DNA from: Hyposmocoma kahamanoa
Lineage: Eukaryota; Arthropoda; Insecta; Lepidoptera; Cosmopterigidae
Reading direction: 5' to 3'
Assembly (NCBI RefSeq): GCF_003589595.1
Contig: NW_020653900.1
Span: 4,242,176-4,306,175 of the forward strand
DNA length: 64,000 nt
The notes under the pieces were generated by a model, which was not told where the DNA came from, ran no database searches, and saw only the letters and a list, made by a program, of their open reading frames with translations. Below are positions 46,101-56,100 of the stretch, in pieces; within the stretch, counting starts at the first letter, position 1, and each line of letters starts with the position of its first letter. The translations under genes were made by a program, and so were the position numbers.

Positions 46101-49100
46101 TATATTAAGTAGGTATCCATGTTTTGCCTGTAACTTAGAATATATGAAAAGGAACTTACCCTCTGAAAAATACAGTAATCATTAAGATTTTAATATGTTT
46201 TTATGTCCCACATACTGTCGAATAACGTGGTTAAAGTTTTACTTAAAAAAATTTGACATAATAAATGTTAGTTATATTTCAGGTGTTGTGTAAGGAAAAC
46301 GTAACTTACCCTCTGGAAAAAGAAATAAATATTATTAAAACTTGAAAGAACTGGAAAGTTCGAAGAAAGAAATTGAACTTACGAGTATCAATAATATTAT
46401 TAATTGACTTATAGATTCTTTATATCTCGATTAATATCTTGAAGGTACTAACTACATTACTACTTGGCGGCGGAAATAGATAAGGTGGCAGTACTTTCCC
46501 AGGACGAACTTTTTCACAATGAGTATACCGCTACTATATCATTAATAATTTAATATTTAATTATTTCAAATTGAGAACAGTGTGACGAACACTTTTAGGG
46601 TCGTATTCTAGAAATCTATTCAATGTTCAAGTCAGGATTGCACTGGCAACACAAGCACTGGAAATACGATCCTAATGGCAGGGACTTGAGTATGATTTCG
46701 AGTGCTTTAAACCATACTCAAATTCTGACTTGAGTATGGTTATGGTTACATTCCAAATTGATTGGATTGAATCTTTGGTAACACCATGTAGATTTCCGTA
46801 CAATTTTGAGTTTGGCATTATGATTTAAGCAAATTGTAATGGACAACAGAGATTAAATCGGTAAGCAGTGACATAGCACTTACTCAACATCCTTATTAAT
46901 AGCGCATGAAAGGAACTGTCGGTTTTTGAACACAGAAGTGTAGAGAAAGGGTCCGTGACAGCTGTGGGTCTTCGGGTCTATCTTACAAGCCGAGATCACT
47001 CCTATCACTCTCTCTTTGTTTTGATACCTCACTATCAGCGGGCCGCCGTGATCATTCTATATAAACAAGGTAAATATAGTCTATATTATTGAGATATTTT
47101 GTGAAAAACTCCACTAATTTCTGTTCTGTATAGTTAATACGAAGATCGAACACAAAGAAAAACTTTCTTCGACCCGTCCAGGTATCAGTCCACACACACA
47201 ACAGGGTCCAGTTATCGAGTCGTCGAAATTCTCCAATATGTTTTTGTTAAAGATCGTTGCCCCGCTAGTGACATCTAGTGAGAGATTTTAGAACCTTCAC
47301 CTCAGCCAACACCTTTACAGGTGCCTCAACTGACGTAGGTACATATAATATGAGAATTTCGACATTACAACGTAACAACGCTGTAATGTATTAAAACCGA
47401 TACATAAAACTTTTTTCTTCCTATTTTTCAAGTCAGAAACACGTCACTTTCAGCCATTTTATTTTACTTCTATTAAACAACATTAAGTCGGAGTACGATG
47501 GTCAAGTTGTTTATAAAGGCAAAATATTTAATCCATAAGTTTCATTACTTTCAAAGTATAAGTTGTCAAACCCCGAGGTCATGTACATTAAGGTGACTTC
47601 TACCACGATATGCTAACGATAATACTTCCGCACGTTGCTGGGGACATCGGAGAGTATTGTTTTCATAAATAACGTATACAGTGGCAGGAAGGGGTGGATG
47701 ATAGCTATTGGTACGCTATAAGGCATTTAGTATACATTTAATTTGTCATATTCTGCGTCACATACCATCTAATGTATTTACTGTTAAAAAAACACTATTT
47801 GGACACTCGGCACAACGTGTAGACAGAGGCCTTGAAATAATTGAGTATAAATATAAGGGTCTACTCATTGACTTACAATAGTCAATGGGTCTACTGGATA
47901 AAATTCTCAGTTACCTACCACAAATCAAAACCCCGTCTAGCTGAGGTCCACATGCTTTTTTCCAATTTTGTGATCCTGTTGTTATTCTACTGAAAGTGTT
48001 ACTTACTACTCAAAATAACATGTGTACCTAAGCCATTAATACGTTAAATAACCTCATAACCTTCGCATGCCTTAGTCCAAGTCTGATTTAAATTGATGAA
48101 AATGAGTCTGTAAGCTCAAAAAGACCGTAATGAACAGACCTCACAAAATCCTCCTTGCAATGAAGACCGCCGAGCCGTATAATCATCCGGATCCCTCAAA
48201 TGCCTCCCTAAGTCCACGTTAAAGATTCTGTTATTACTATCTGCGTCTGCATTATAATTAGCTTCTTCAATAAGCCTCCGAGTCTCGACATCCGTGCAGT
48301 TAGCATATTTCTTCTGCAAAAAAGATCTTCATTGATCAAAATTTCAAAATACAGCGCATTCAAACTCAAACTCAAACTCAAAATAATCTTTATTTCATAG
48401 GTAAGCATTATTACACTTGAAATCGTCACAATGGTTAAACTCTACCGCTCATTCGTAAGGCAGATTCCCCTAAGAAGAATGAGTAAGAAACTCTAGGGGT
48501 TGCTCTTTGTAAATAGCATTTACAATATTTTTTTATTTTTATTTGAAACATCAGAGATCGAGACTACCTCCATGAGCTAAACGGGTTACTACCACGGATT
48601 TTTGTCATCCAAGTACGCAGAAGTTGTATAATAACCTTTAGTATAAAGTTTTTGTTTCACTATAGTTTTAAACCTCGTGAAAGGCAAATTTTGTATATCA
48701 ACCGGAATCTTGTTATAGAAGCGTATACATTGCCGCATTGCATTCAGAAACAGTGCCGCTTTTAGTGTGGAGGGGTCTTGGGATTTCCAGTGTTTCTTTT
48801 ATTTTTTGAATGACTTCAAGGACAGACAAATACCTAGGCAAAGACTTTAACTGTTGTTATTTAATAAATTGACCAAAACTTCAAATTCAGGATTGATTAC
48901 TTACGTCGCAAATTTCACTAATTCTCTTCATGACGTCTTTGGTGCAGATCATGTATTGCGAGATTATGTTCCTGAACCTTTGCGCCCACTTCTTGCAACA
49001 GGCTTCGTTGTCCATAATACATACTTTGGCCTCTTGTAAGCACTTGGCGTTTTCTGGAATATGCACATTTGCATCTTTTCCACTTGATTGGCGACGGTAG

Positions 49101-51677
49101 ACGCCCTAATAATCAATTAATGCATTGAGATGTTGTATTTTATTAGAAACAACGAGCATTTAAACAATAGATAAATTAAGTACATACATTCGAAAAAAAT
49201 ACTGACTAGAAAGCATTACAATCTGAAAGCTAAAGAAATAAAGCTTCTGAATTGAGTCTACTGTAAGTGCAAGCAAAAAAATACCAGTAAAGACTTATGC
49301 TGTAAGCAAAAAAAAATTACTTCTCTGAAATTACTACCGCTACCCCATCCGGCAATACACCCTTTAGTTCCAGGTTTCTCCAAATCTCTACTAATGTTGT
49401 TATAGCAGATAATATCCGTTGGAAATTCGCAACCACTTTCGCAAACTCCCAATTTGAATGGCTTTTCTACTTTCACTATTGCAATGTCGTTAGAAGACCA
49501 TTTTATACTGTCTTGGAAGTCAAATTTGTAGTCTAAAACCAAAGTATTGGAAAGTGATAACTTGCTTCTAAATTTCAGTAATTATCTTGGAACGAAAATG
49601 CTCATTACATATAGATCTAAATTTTGATAACGACATAGTAGCATTGTCTATGTTTTAGTGTCATATTTATACTTACTTTTAGGTATACACTTCCATACGA
49701 CTCTACGGCGATGTTTACATACACAGTCATCGTTCTTGTAATCAAAACTGTCGACGAATTTTGTAGTCCCTGATACAATGTAGAATCGATCAGCATCTTC
49801 GACACAAGCGGCTGAAGTTAATACGTAGTATTTGTCTACGATAACACCACCACATAACCAACCACGGTATTTATGAGCTTTAGCTGACTCTTTGGTTAAC
49901 GAAAGATATACCTGTTGAGAAAAATTACCAAATCAACACTATTCCATTTGACCAATTTTGAATAACTTTCCTGCTCTAGCCATATGTTGACTGAACTTAT
50001 GGATGATATATCGGTAACGCCACACATGAATTATTTTTATTTTTAAATTTCCCGTATAATTTTTGTTAGCTATGTTTAACTTTCACATTCAAACCAATAT
50101 CCTCTTCTTTGGTGATACGTTAATTTCATTAGTTATGCATAGCATCGAATCTTTCTCTCTTCCCTTTTGCACTGTGCCAAAATGCCTTTGAGTGAAGGGG
50201 ATAGGCGACAAGAAGTCGCCATTAGAGTGCGCTGGCTTTGTATTTGCTGGCTCGTGGTACGGCAAGAGAACCTCGCCGCGACCACTTCGAGAAAAAGAAA
50301 AAAGAAATAAAAAGAAGATGGAGACACTACGCTGGTCTTGCGGATGACGGACATTTTTGCGTGTGAATATTTTCCTGGCGACGTACACCTCCAGCGTATA
50401 CGGCCCTAACGAGAAGTTCAAGGTACGGCACAGTTTTTCTTCAGAATATTTATTTCTGTTTTTTATTCTTTATTTTCTCGATGCTATAGCCGTAAATCCG
50501 ACTTTCCTTCTTCGACTTTTCTAGAACCGCGCCTTACAGTCCACACCACCATCAAATTGAATAGGTTGCAAAACCTCCCAGCCGCTCCCATAGCAAATCT
50601 TTTTGAGGGTGGCTAGTGACGAACATTATTACTTAAATGGTGTGGACTCATAAAGATGCTAATTTTAATGGCCGCTTTTTTAATGGCAGATTTTTCTTCA
50701 ACAACCTGTTTAAATTTACCCAATATAGACATCCTCTCTTTAAAAGTATACCTTAGCTTCTCACCATATATGGTCTTTTTCCTTTCGGTACTGTGCTGCT
50801 GTATAAAATCCTCCGAGTGTCAACGAAGGAGGTGTTTTCATACTCCCAGCCATCATCGGAGATCTCATCATAATTATCACCGCTAGTAACATTCGATTTA
50901 AATTTAGGTAAGGTAATAGTTTTGTTATTCGAAGTTGTACTAGCAGCTTCAGTGACAGCTATTTGTGGTGCTGTCGGACTGGAGGCGATAGCTACCGAAG
51001 ACAGTCCCATTGGTGTTGGGTCCGTTAAGGTTTTATCTGAAAAAATAATTTCCACGAAGAGCATTTTTTTTAGTATTACCTGTAACATTTCAGGATTGTT
51101 TCCAAATTTATTTAAAAAACTAAATAAAACTCAAAGCTCTATAATTTCTAAAAATTTAAAGCCAATTGACACCCAGCAGTTAGTTGTCAGGATTTCATTT
51201 CAGATTCGATTCTCTGTTGTACCAGTTAAGGAAACAAAATATCTAAATTGGTTCTGGCATTTGTAGAGTCGTTACTTTGGTACTCATAGTATGACGAATT
51301 ACCATGAATGAAAAAATATTCAACAAAAGCGCAGCTATTTTGCACGATTTAACCTTCATTGGGTTCGCGGAGTAGCAAATTAATTTACTTCCATTTTTAT
51401 TAACATGGACTTCCGGAAAGTAACGCCTGAATCTATTAATTACTTGATGAATTACCAGTTTGTTACCAAACAATTGACGTGATTTCTGTGCACATTTGAA
51501 TTATTATTTATTTCATGATGTGAGTTCTATCATATTCTGATACAATAAACAATACGTTAACTGAAGTTCAAAGTGGTACTTTCATCTATGTAGTGCACTT
51601 TTTCAGCTTTTGTATGAAAATTTAATCTTACCTAGTAACAAAAACCAAGACATCAGGTACAGGCAAAAATTCGTCAT
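40186..51677 (-). CDS. SPH-C: secreted trypsin-fold pseudoprotease with Lys/Glu-rich tail (11 exons, 589 aa)
   Basis: Exons in transcript order: 51632-51677, 50765-51036, 49677-49911, 49321-49532, 48905-49105, 48140-48313, 46884-47056, 45879-45962, 42756-42797, 40926-41062, 40186-40379. All phases match. Signal peptide MTNFCLYLMSWFLLL. A Ser/Thr-rich propeptide of about 75 residues leads to RRILYSSTVPKGKRPYM at the usual activation site (IVGG is replaced by ILYS). The trypsin domain has CGGVIVDKYYVLTSAACVED (catalytic His replaced by Ala), SSNDIAIVKVE (Asp kept), and FCE followed by NDHGGPLIV (Ser replaced by His). A 58-residue exon, KKYANCTDVETRRLIEE onward, precedes the dead active-site loop. 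The last exons code an acidic stretch and KTKKKKTKKHHKKKEEK. The two exons of SPH-B around the first loop are fused here. It is predicted to be a secreted non-enzymatic protein. The last stop is less certain because a GTACAC lies 19 bp before it. Confidence 0.82.
41238..41440 (+). repeat. dispersed repeat H, copy 1 (SPH-C intron)
   Basis: 'aggacgctactgg' through 'ggcgtgctcac', 'acagtggcgcaacgtctttg' and 'acgttgttgttgt'. The directly oriented second copy is at 44901. Both lie in SPH-C introns. Confidence 0.65.
41575..41715 (+). repeat. tRNA-derived SINE, family C
   Basis: 'gtggcttagttggcatagcg', a B-box-like GGTTCGAATACAG, then 'ggtcgaaggaattttgt' and the tail 'aactagtacagtaatttcac'. It lies antisense to SPH-C. 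Confidence 0.7.
42029..42341 (-). mobile_element. tRNA-derived SINE, family E-type ('cccactgctgggca' family)
   Basis: Full-length copy. The minus-strand head 'gtggtagcctaatggtttga' (A box) and GTGGGTTCGAATCCGGGC (B box) begin near 42341. The body has 'ggcagtggg'-type sequence and the 3' end is a (GAT)n run at 42031-42050. I know this SINE as widespread in Lepidoptera. A truncated copy lies at 55905. Confidence 0.8.
42876..42952. mobile_element. 77-bp palindromic mini-element, copy 1
   Basis: The ends CTGCCCTCGTAACGAAAAAA and its complement leave a small loop near 'actttatat'. Flanked by direct AAGT (42872-42875, 42953-42956). A second copy is at 51827. Confidence 0.75.
42980..43265 (+). repeat. 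dispersed repeat, family E
   Basis: Shares 'caaatggttccgtgtagcaa', 'gccgtctagtgtccttggaa' and 'gtcgaaagcggtgta' with 21040 and 30566. Confidence 0.6.
43271..43400 (-). repeat. family A retroposon tail
   Basis: T-tract then 'atataatattaagtgacggg' and 'cacgcctgtccataacagtc'. It directly follows a family E copy, as a family A end also adjoins family E near 30566. Confidence 0.7.
43704..44494. mobile_element. 791-bp foldback element with arms of about 330 bp
   Basis: The left end CCTAAATTTTAGG pairs with the right end AAAATTTAGG. Inward, 'atctgaacccggggtcggtt', 'gattcgaattcattttcgatag' and 'tgatgagcttgtttcc' all have inverted partners on the right. No coding frame was seen. It lies in an SPH-C intron. 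Confidence 0.75.
44901..45100 (+). repeat. dispersed repeat H, copy 2
   Basis: Matches 41238-41440 with scattered differences. Preceded by an inverted pair around 'cttaactcgtata' (44795-44845). Confidence 0.65.
46455..46536 (-). repeat. family A 5' fragment
   Basis: 'aggtggcagtactttccca' and 'actacttggcggcgg' match the 5' region of the long family A copies (for example 24970-25030). The A-rich 3' end is not present. Confidence 0.5.
47095..47320 (-). repeat. diverged family C SINE
   Basis: 'gtgaaaaactccactaattt' and 'agatcgaacacaaagaaaaa' match the tail of family C; the tRNA-like head is badly eroded. Confidence 0.5.
47330..48060. other. SPH-C intron, nothing recognised
   Basis: Part of the intron between exons 6 and 7 of SPH-C. 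AT-rich, with no gene or clear repeat. Confidence 0.35.
48352..48850 (-). pseudogene. Jockey-like LINE 3' end in an SPH-C intron
   Basis: The minus strand codes CIRFYNKIPVDIQNLPFTRF, then VKQKLYTKGYY and SAYLDDKNPW before a stop. This is the C-terminus of Jockey-type reverse transcriptases. A 3' UTR follows and ends in TTTGAG repeats at 48359-48378. The element almost fills the 591-bp intron, and its 3' end is about 40 bp from the acceptor of exon 6 (48313). Confidence 0.8.
50537..50650. repeat. short TIR element
   Basis: 'agtccacaccaccat' and 'atggtgtggact' form inverted ends about 110 bp apart in the SPH-C intron. It is possibly a MITE. Confidence 0.4.
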
Positions 51678-51826
51678 TATGATACAAAAGAAGTTCTTGG
51701 AAGGATCGCTTGCATGAAGGCAATTTCCAAATTAAATATTTCTGTTAATTATCTGTTCAATCACCATAGCCGATACGGTTTGGAAATTTCAATTATTAGG
51801 TTTCCGGGAAAACATTGGCTTTTATG

Positions 51827-51902
51827 CTGTCCTCAAAACGAAAAAAGGCACAACTGCTGTATAAAGTACGCATAGTTGTGCTTTTTTTCGTTACGAGGGC
51901 AG
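51827..51902. mobile_element. palindromic mini-element, copy 2
   Basis: 76 bp, same family as 42876, with right end TTTCGTTACGAGGGCAG. It lies 150 bp upstream of the SPH-C start. Confidence 0.75.
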
Positions 51903-52717
51903 TATAGTAGATCTGACGTAATTTATTGCAAAATAAAATAACAGAGTATCAGGCAAATAAGTGAAAATATCCGATTTTCATTGTAATAGCACTTTCTTTT
52001 CTCCGGCCACTTTAATATAAAATATAATATATACACATCAATTATGTTTTTATTTGGACTTTAATTATTAAGTAAATCCTAAAATATATATTGACAATGT
52101 GGATAGGCAATCAAATGCTTCGGTTAGGTAACCAGTAGTACATTTGTCGGTGTTCTGAAGAACGTAAGCGACATTTCGTAGATTTTTCAGGGGAGTTTAG
52201 ACTGTTTAAAATATTTACGTTCTATTTTAAAATTATATTTTGGTTCTAATTACGTTTAAGTTTTAGAATTGACAGATCAGGACGTAAATACGAAATGTCG
52301 CTGTATTTAATATAACTAGGTAAATAGGTACTTGGGAATGTTTTACTTGGATATACTAATAGCAGTTTTAATATATTTACTTCAAACTTATTTTGGGTAG
52401 TAATTTTAAATAATACAGCTCATCAAGATGAATTTACCCAAGTATGAGATGAATTTTAGTTTTATAACAATATTTCACATTTAGTCATACTCATTATTAT
52501 AAAATTTTTAGCAATAAAATAGGTACTCGAATTCAGAATTTGATATCAGAAACTATTTTTATAGGAATATTATTAGACATTTCTAATGAAGTAAATTTTA
52601 AAAGTAAATTGTGTAGGGTAAAAAAATAGGTTCCAAGATAGCACCTTGAGGCATCCTACCTAAAAGTACAAAGGTGAAGCAAAACAAACAATTAATATTC
52701 GAACTAAATTTTATTCG
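51903..52717. other. intergenic DNA between SPH-B and SPH-C
   Basis: AT-rich. It presumably holds the SPH-C promoter at its left end. No TATA box at a convincing distance from 51677 was seen. Confidence 0.4.
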
Positions 52718-52933
52718 TTACAATAACTTTAATTTGCTGCAAGTAAGTTTTTGTGCAGTCTTGTAGCATTTGTAGGCAAATTTGTTTCGTTGACAGGCCT
52801 GAGCACGAACCCACCGTGCACGCGGTCGCCAGCGCTTACGTCGTCCTGGGCTCGTTGTACCACTTGCATCTGCCGGGTGAAAATTGACCAGTTCAATAAT
52901 TTGTTTGTTGTTCAAATTAGAAAGATTATCCAT
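52718..52933 (-). CDS. coding-like orphan segment with a polyadenylation signal, hypothetical
   Basis: A 71-codon frame from ATG 52933 gives a basic peptide (SPGRRKRWRPRARWVRAQAC). An acceptor-like 'tttcacccggcag' inside it would open a second frame (MQVVQRAQDDVSAGDRVHGG, ending LLAAN). A minus-strand AATAAA lies just after the stops. GC content is high for intergenic DNA. It could be a terminal exon of an unseen gene or an alternative SPH-B end. Phase 2 from SPH-B exon 9 would stop after about 11 codons. I recognise no family. Confidence 0.3.
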   Translation of the reverse strand: MDNLSNLNNKQIIELVNFHPADASGTTSPGRRKRWRPRARWVRAQACQRNKFAYKCYKTAQKLTCSKLKLL

Positions 52934-53104
52934 GTATCTGAAACTAGATCAACTTGTGAATTTCTTGAGCGTTTATTAAGCACTAAATAGAAGTGACTGC
53001 ATGAACAGTGAGTTTGCGAACAGGATTGCACACAAGAAAAATTAAACAAATGCAAAGTATGAGCAATTAAAAAATTCTTAATTTAATGCATATATTGTTT
53101 ATCT

Positions 53105-53110
53105 TTTATT
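53105..53110 (-). terminator. SPH-B polyadenylation signal
   Basis: AATAAA on the minus strand 33 bp past the TGA at 53144. Confidence 0.6.
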
Positions 53111-53143
53111 TTAACTCTACTCAAAGAACAATTTGACTGCCTC

Positions 53144-56100
53144 TCACATTCTTTGTGCCGGCGAACTTTTGGAAGACCTTGAACTGACCTGAGCAGGAGC
53201 GACTGGTGCTGCGACGACTGCTTTGCTGAGAGTTGCATCATCTCGAGCTGCTTTGCCCATCGGAACTTGCGCTGAGGGAGCGGCAGCTGCAGCGGGTGCT
53301 GCGGCTGCCGCAAGATTTTCTTGAGCTAATTCAAACTTCGCTGGTCTGGTATGTAACAAAAACAACGATAAAAAATAACAATGTTACGTGCTATTTTGAG
53401 AGGACAAAGATTTAACTGATATGGGTGTTATATCCGTGTTGTTTGAGGACACAGTTAACACAAGAATCTGTAGATTGTACTACTTGGTTGTGAGACACCT
53501 GAATACAATTACAAGGTTCCTAATTTAAGATAAACATAGTACCCATCATCGTGATCCTTCCACGATAGCACTGTTTCCACATGAGTTACTCCTGATCTGA
53601 ATTGACGGCGACATTTAGGCCTGAAAGAAGAAAATGTTGATAAAACTAGCTGACATTATTCAATAGTTATTGATAGGTACTTATCGCTATTACTTAGAAT
53701 GATAAACTGGTCTTGGAATGGACACTATTGAGGAAGTACTTTCCGAAAAGAATATATTTGGAAGTAGAAAATTACTACCATTGAATTTGCAAATTATACT
53801 TACTCAACGTCTTTATAGATAGCACAGGAGATGAATTGCCGGTTCTTGTAGATACTCGTGTAGAGGAATGGTCCGTAGCATTTGTTATTGCGCTCCTTCA
53901 CGAGACAGGCGGAGATTATGCCGATGACGACAGAAGTGACACCAGATCCGTAAACTAGGGGCCCACCGTGGTCATTCTGAGGACAGACAGCTACAATGAA
54001 AATAAATAGGTCACTATTACAGTGACATGAATATAAGAATTCAGCGCTCTGTAGTAATTGTAAATGTACTTTTAGAGAAGTTTAGGAACAAGTATTTATT
54101 TGGAACAGGTAACGAGCATCTAGAGTGTGCAGTAAGTTATAATGACAACTAAAAGTAAGATTTAAAATTTCCCATAATAAATCTGTGACACGATAGTAGA
54201 AATATGACTAAATACTAAAACTGGACGTTACAAAATGAAATTAGCCATTAGAAGGAGATCGAAACAATAATATGGTTTTACAATGTTGTGCATAGGATCA
54301 ATTTTTCAGCCAAAAACAAATTGCGACGTTAAAGTTAAAGCGGTAGTGTAGAAAGCTGAAATATCACGTTAATAATTTTTCTGAGAAGGGTATAAAGTTA
54401 GCAATAGTTTAGTTAGAGTTTAATTAAGTTTCATTTCTATAACACGATTTTGATTCTAAAATAATTGTAAAATAAATTTTTTGGTTGTTTAGATTACTAG
54501 CTATGTACTCTATCACCTCTATGTAGCTATCAATATACTTGTAGTTATGTTACGAATAGACAAGATTATTGTTTATTTAAGTAATCCTGAATAAGTTTTG
54601 TTAGGTATGAATACAGTATTCTGTGAGAAATTTTAGTTGTCGCGGATATGCGGGGATAGCTCTATGCTTCTGAACTCCGCTTACTTCGTTAATCAGGCCC
54701 GGGGCTCTCTGACAGGATGGCTCAGCAGAGGGTTTTTTGGTGACGAAATAATAATTATTTTTTAAAGTAAAGTAGGAGGCTAACGAGCAGCTCCATATCT
54801 TTCTACATTAGTTTTGATTATAGTGACCCTCCCTACCGACCCTTAGGGTATACGAGAAGGGTGACACGACGAAAACCGTTTTCGAAACCGATTTCGTCGA
54901 CGCACCGTCCATTATTAATTTATCTTAAACACGTGACTTGTTCATTAATTTGGTTAATACGTCTGATGTCACGGTAGTTTTCTGTTTAAAATCAAAAAGC
55001 ATAATAATTATAGAGCGGAACCCAAAAATAAGTTTAAAATTAATTCGGTGTTTTTATAGAGTTCTTACGTTTTTACGATTGTTACACAATGAAACTTTAT
55101 ATTTGGTTTTAAACGACTTTTTAGACGTAGCGCCATCTATGAGAAATCTAGGGAAGTATTTCGTCATCCAGCTAGGTAACTTTACAGGTAGGTCGTGTAT
55201 GTCGCTATTATTTGTAATTAAATTTGTATTCAATTGATATTCATTTTTTTTTGTGAAATTACTCCACTCTGGTTTGTTATAATTATTAGTTATAAAGATC
55301 GAACACTTACAAAAAATTCCTTCGATCCGGCAGAATTCGAACCGATGTTACGCTATGTCAACTAAGCCACGGAACAACACGGTTGGCAACTTTACAGCCT
55401 TGGCTAGAGATGTAGCTATTAATTGTAATTAAATGGAATACCTAAGTACGTGACGATACTGACATAGATTTCAGAAGATCCGACAAGTGGCACGTATAAG
55501 AATGACACTTTACTTTGGTCACGCCATTGGGTGACATGGGACATGTAAAGTGACCGAAATTGTTTATTTGGAAATTAAAAAAATACAAGATTTAGATCCG
55601 AAAGCATAGAATCGTCTCGGTGTTTCTTTCTAAATAACATTCATCTCTCTCTCTCTTTCTCTCCTTTCTTTCTTTCTTTTCTTGTAATACTATAACTATA
55701 AAGCGTACTTTGTCGTAAAAAAAACTCATATAAACAAAAGTTGAAAAAATCAGACACCCGCTTTAGGATGAAAAATGCTGTTATACTTTTTCATGTCGCA
55801 CCCATAGTGTAATAAGTCCACGTCTAGAAAATAACCACTTTACGAGAGAGATCTAGAAAGACTCTACGATCAAAATTAGTCGATAACTATTTTATGCTTA
55901 AACAGGAGTAGGTGATGAGGGTTTCCAAACTCCGCCACTCTGGAGGGTTGTGTACCTTCTTCGGACGTGCAGGTTTTGTCACAATATTTTTCTTCACCGA
56001 AAAGCTCATGGTGAATATCAAATAAAATTTCGCACATAAATTCCGAGAAACTTAGAGGTGCGAGCCCGGCCTTTGCCTAGGAGGCGGCAAGTCACTACCT

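Noticed and set aside
50089..50421. 110-codon minus-strand frame in an SPH-C intron
   Set aside because: It has no splice continuity with SPH-C exons and no recognisable domain; probably repeat-derived.
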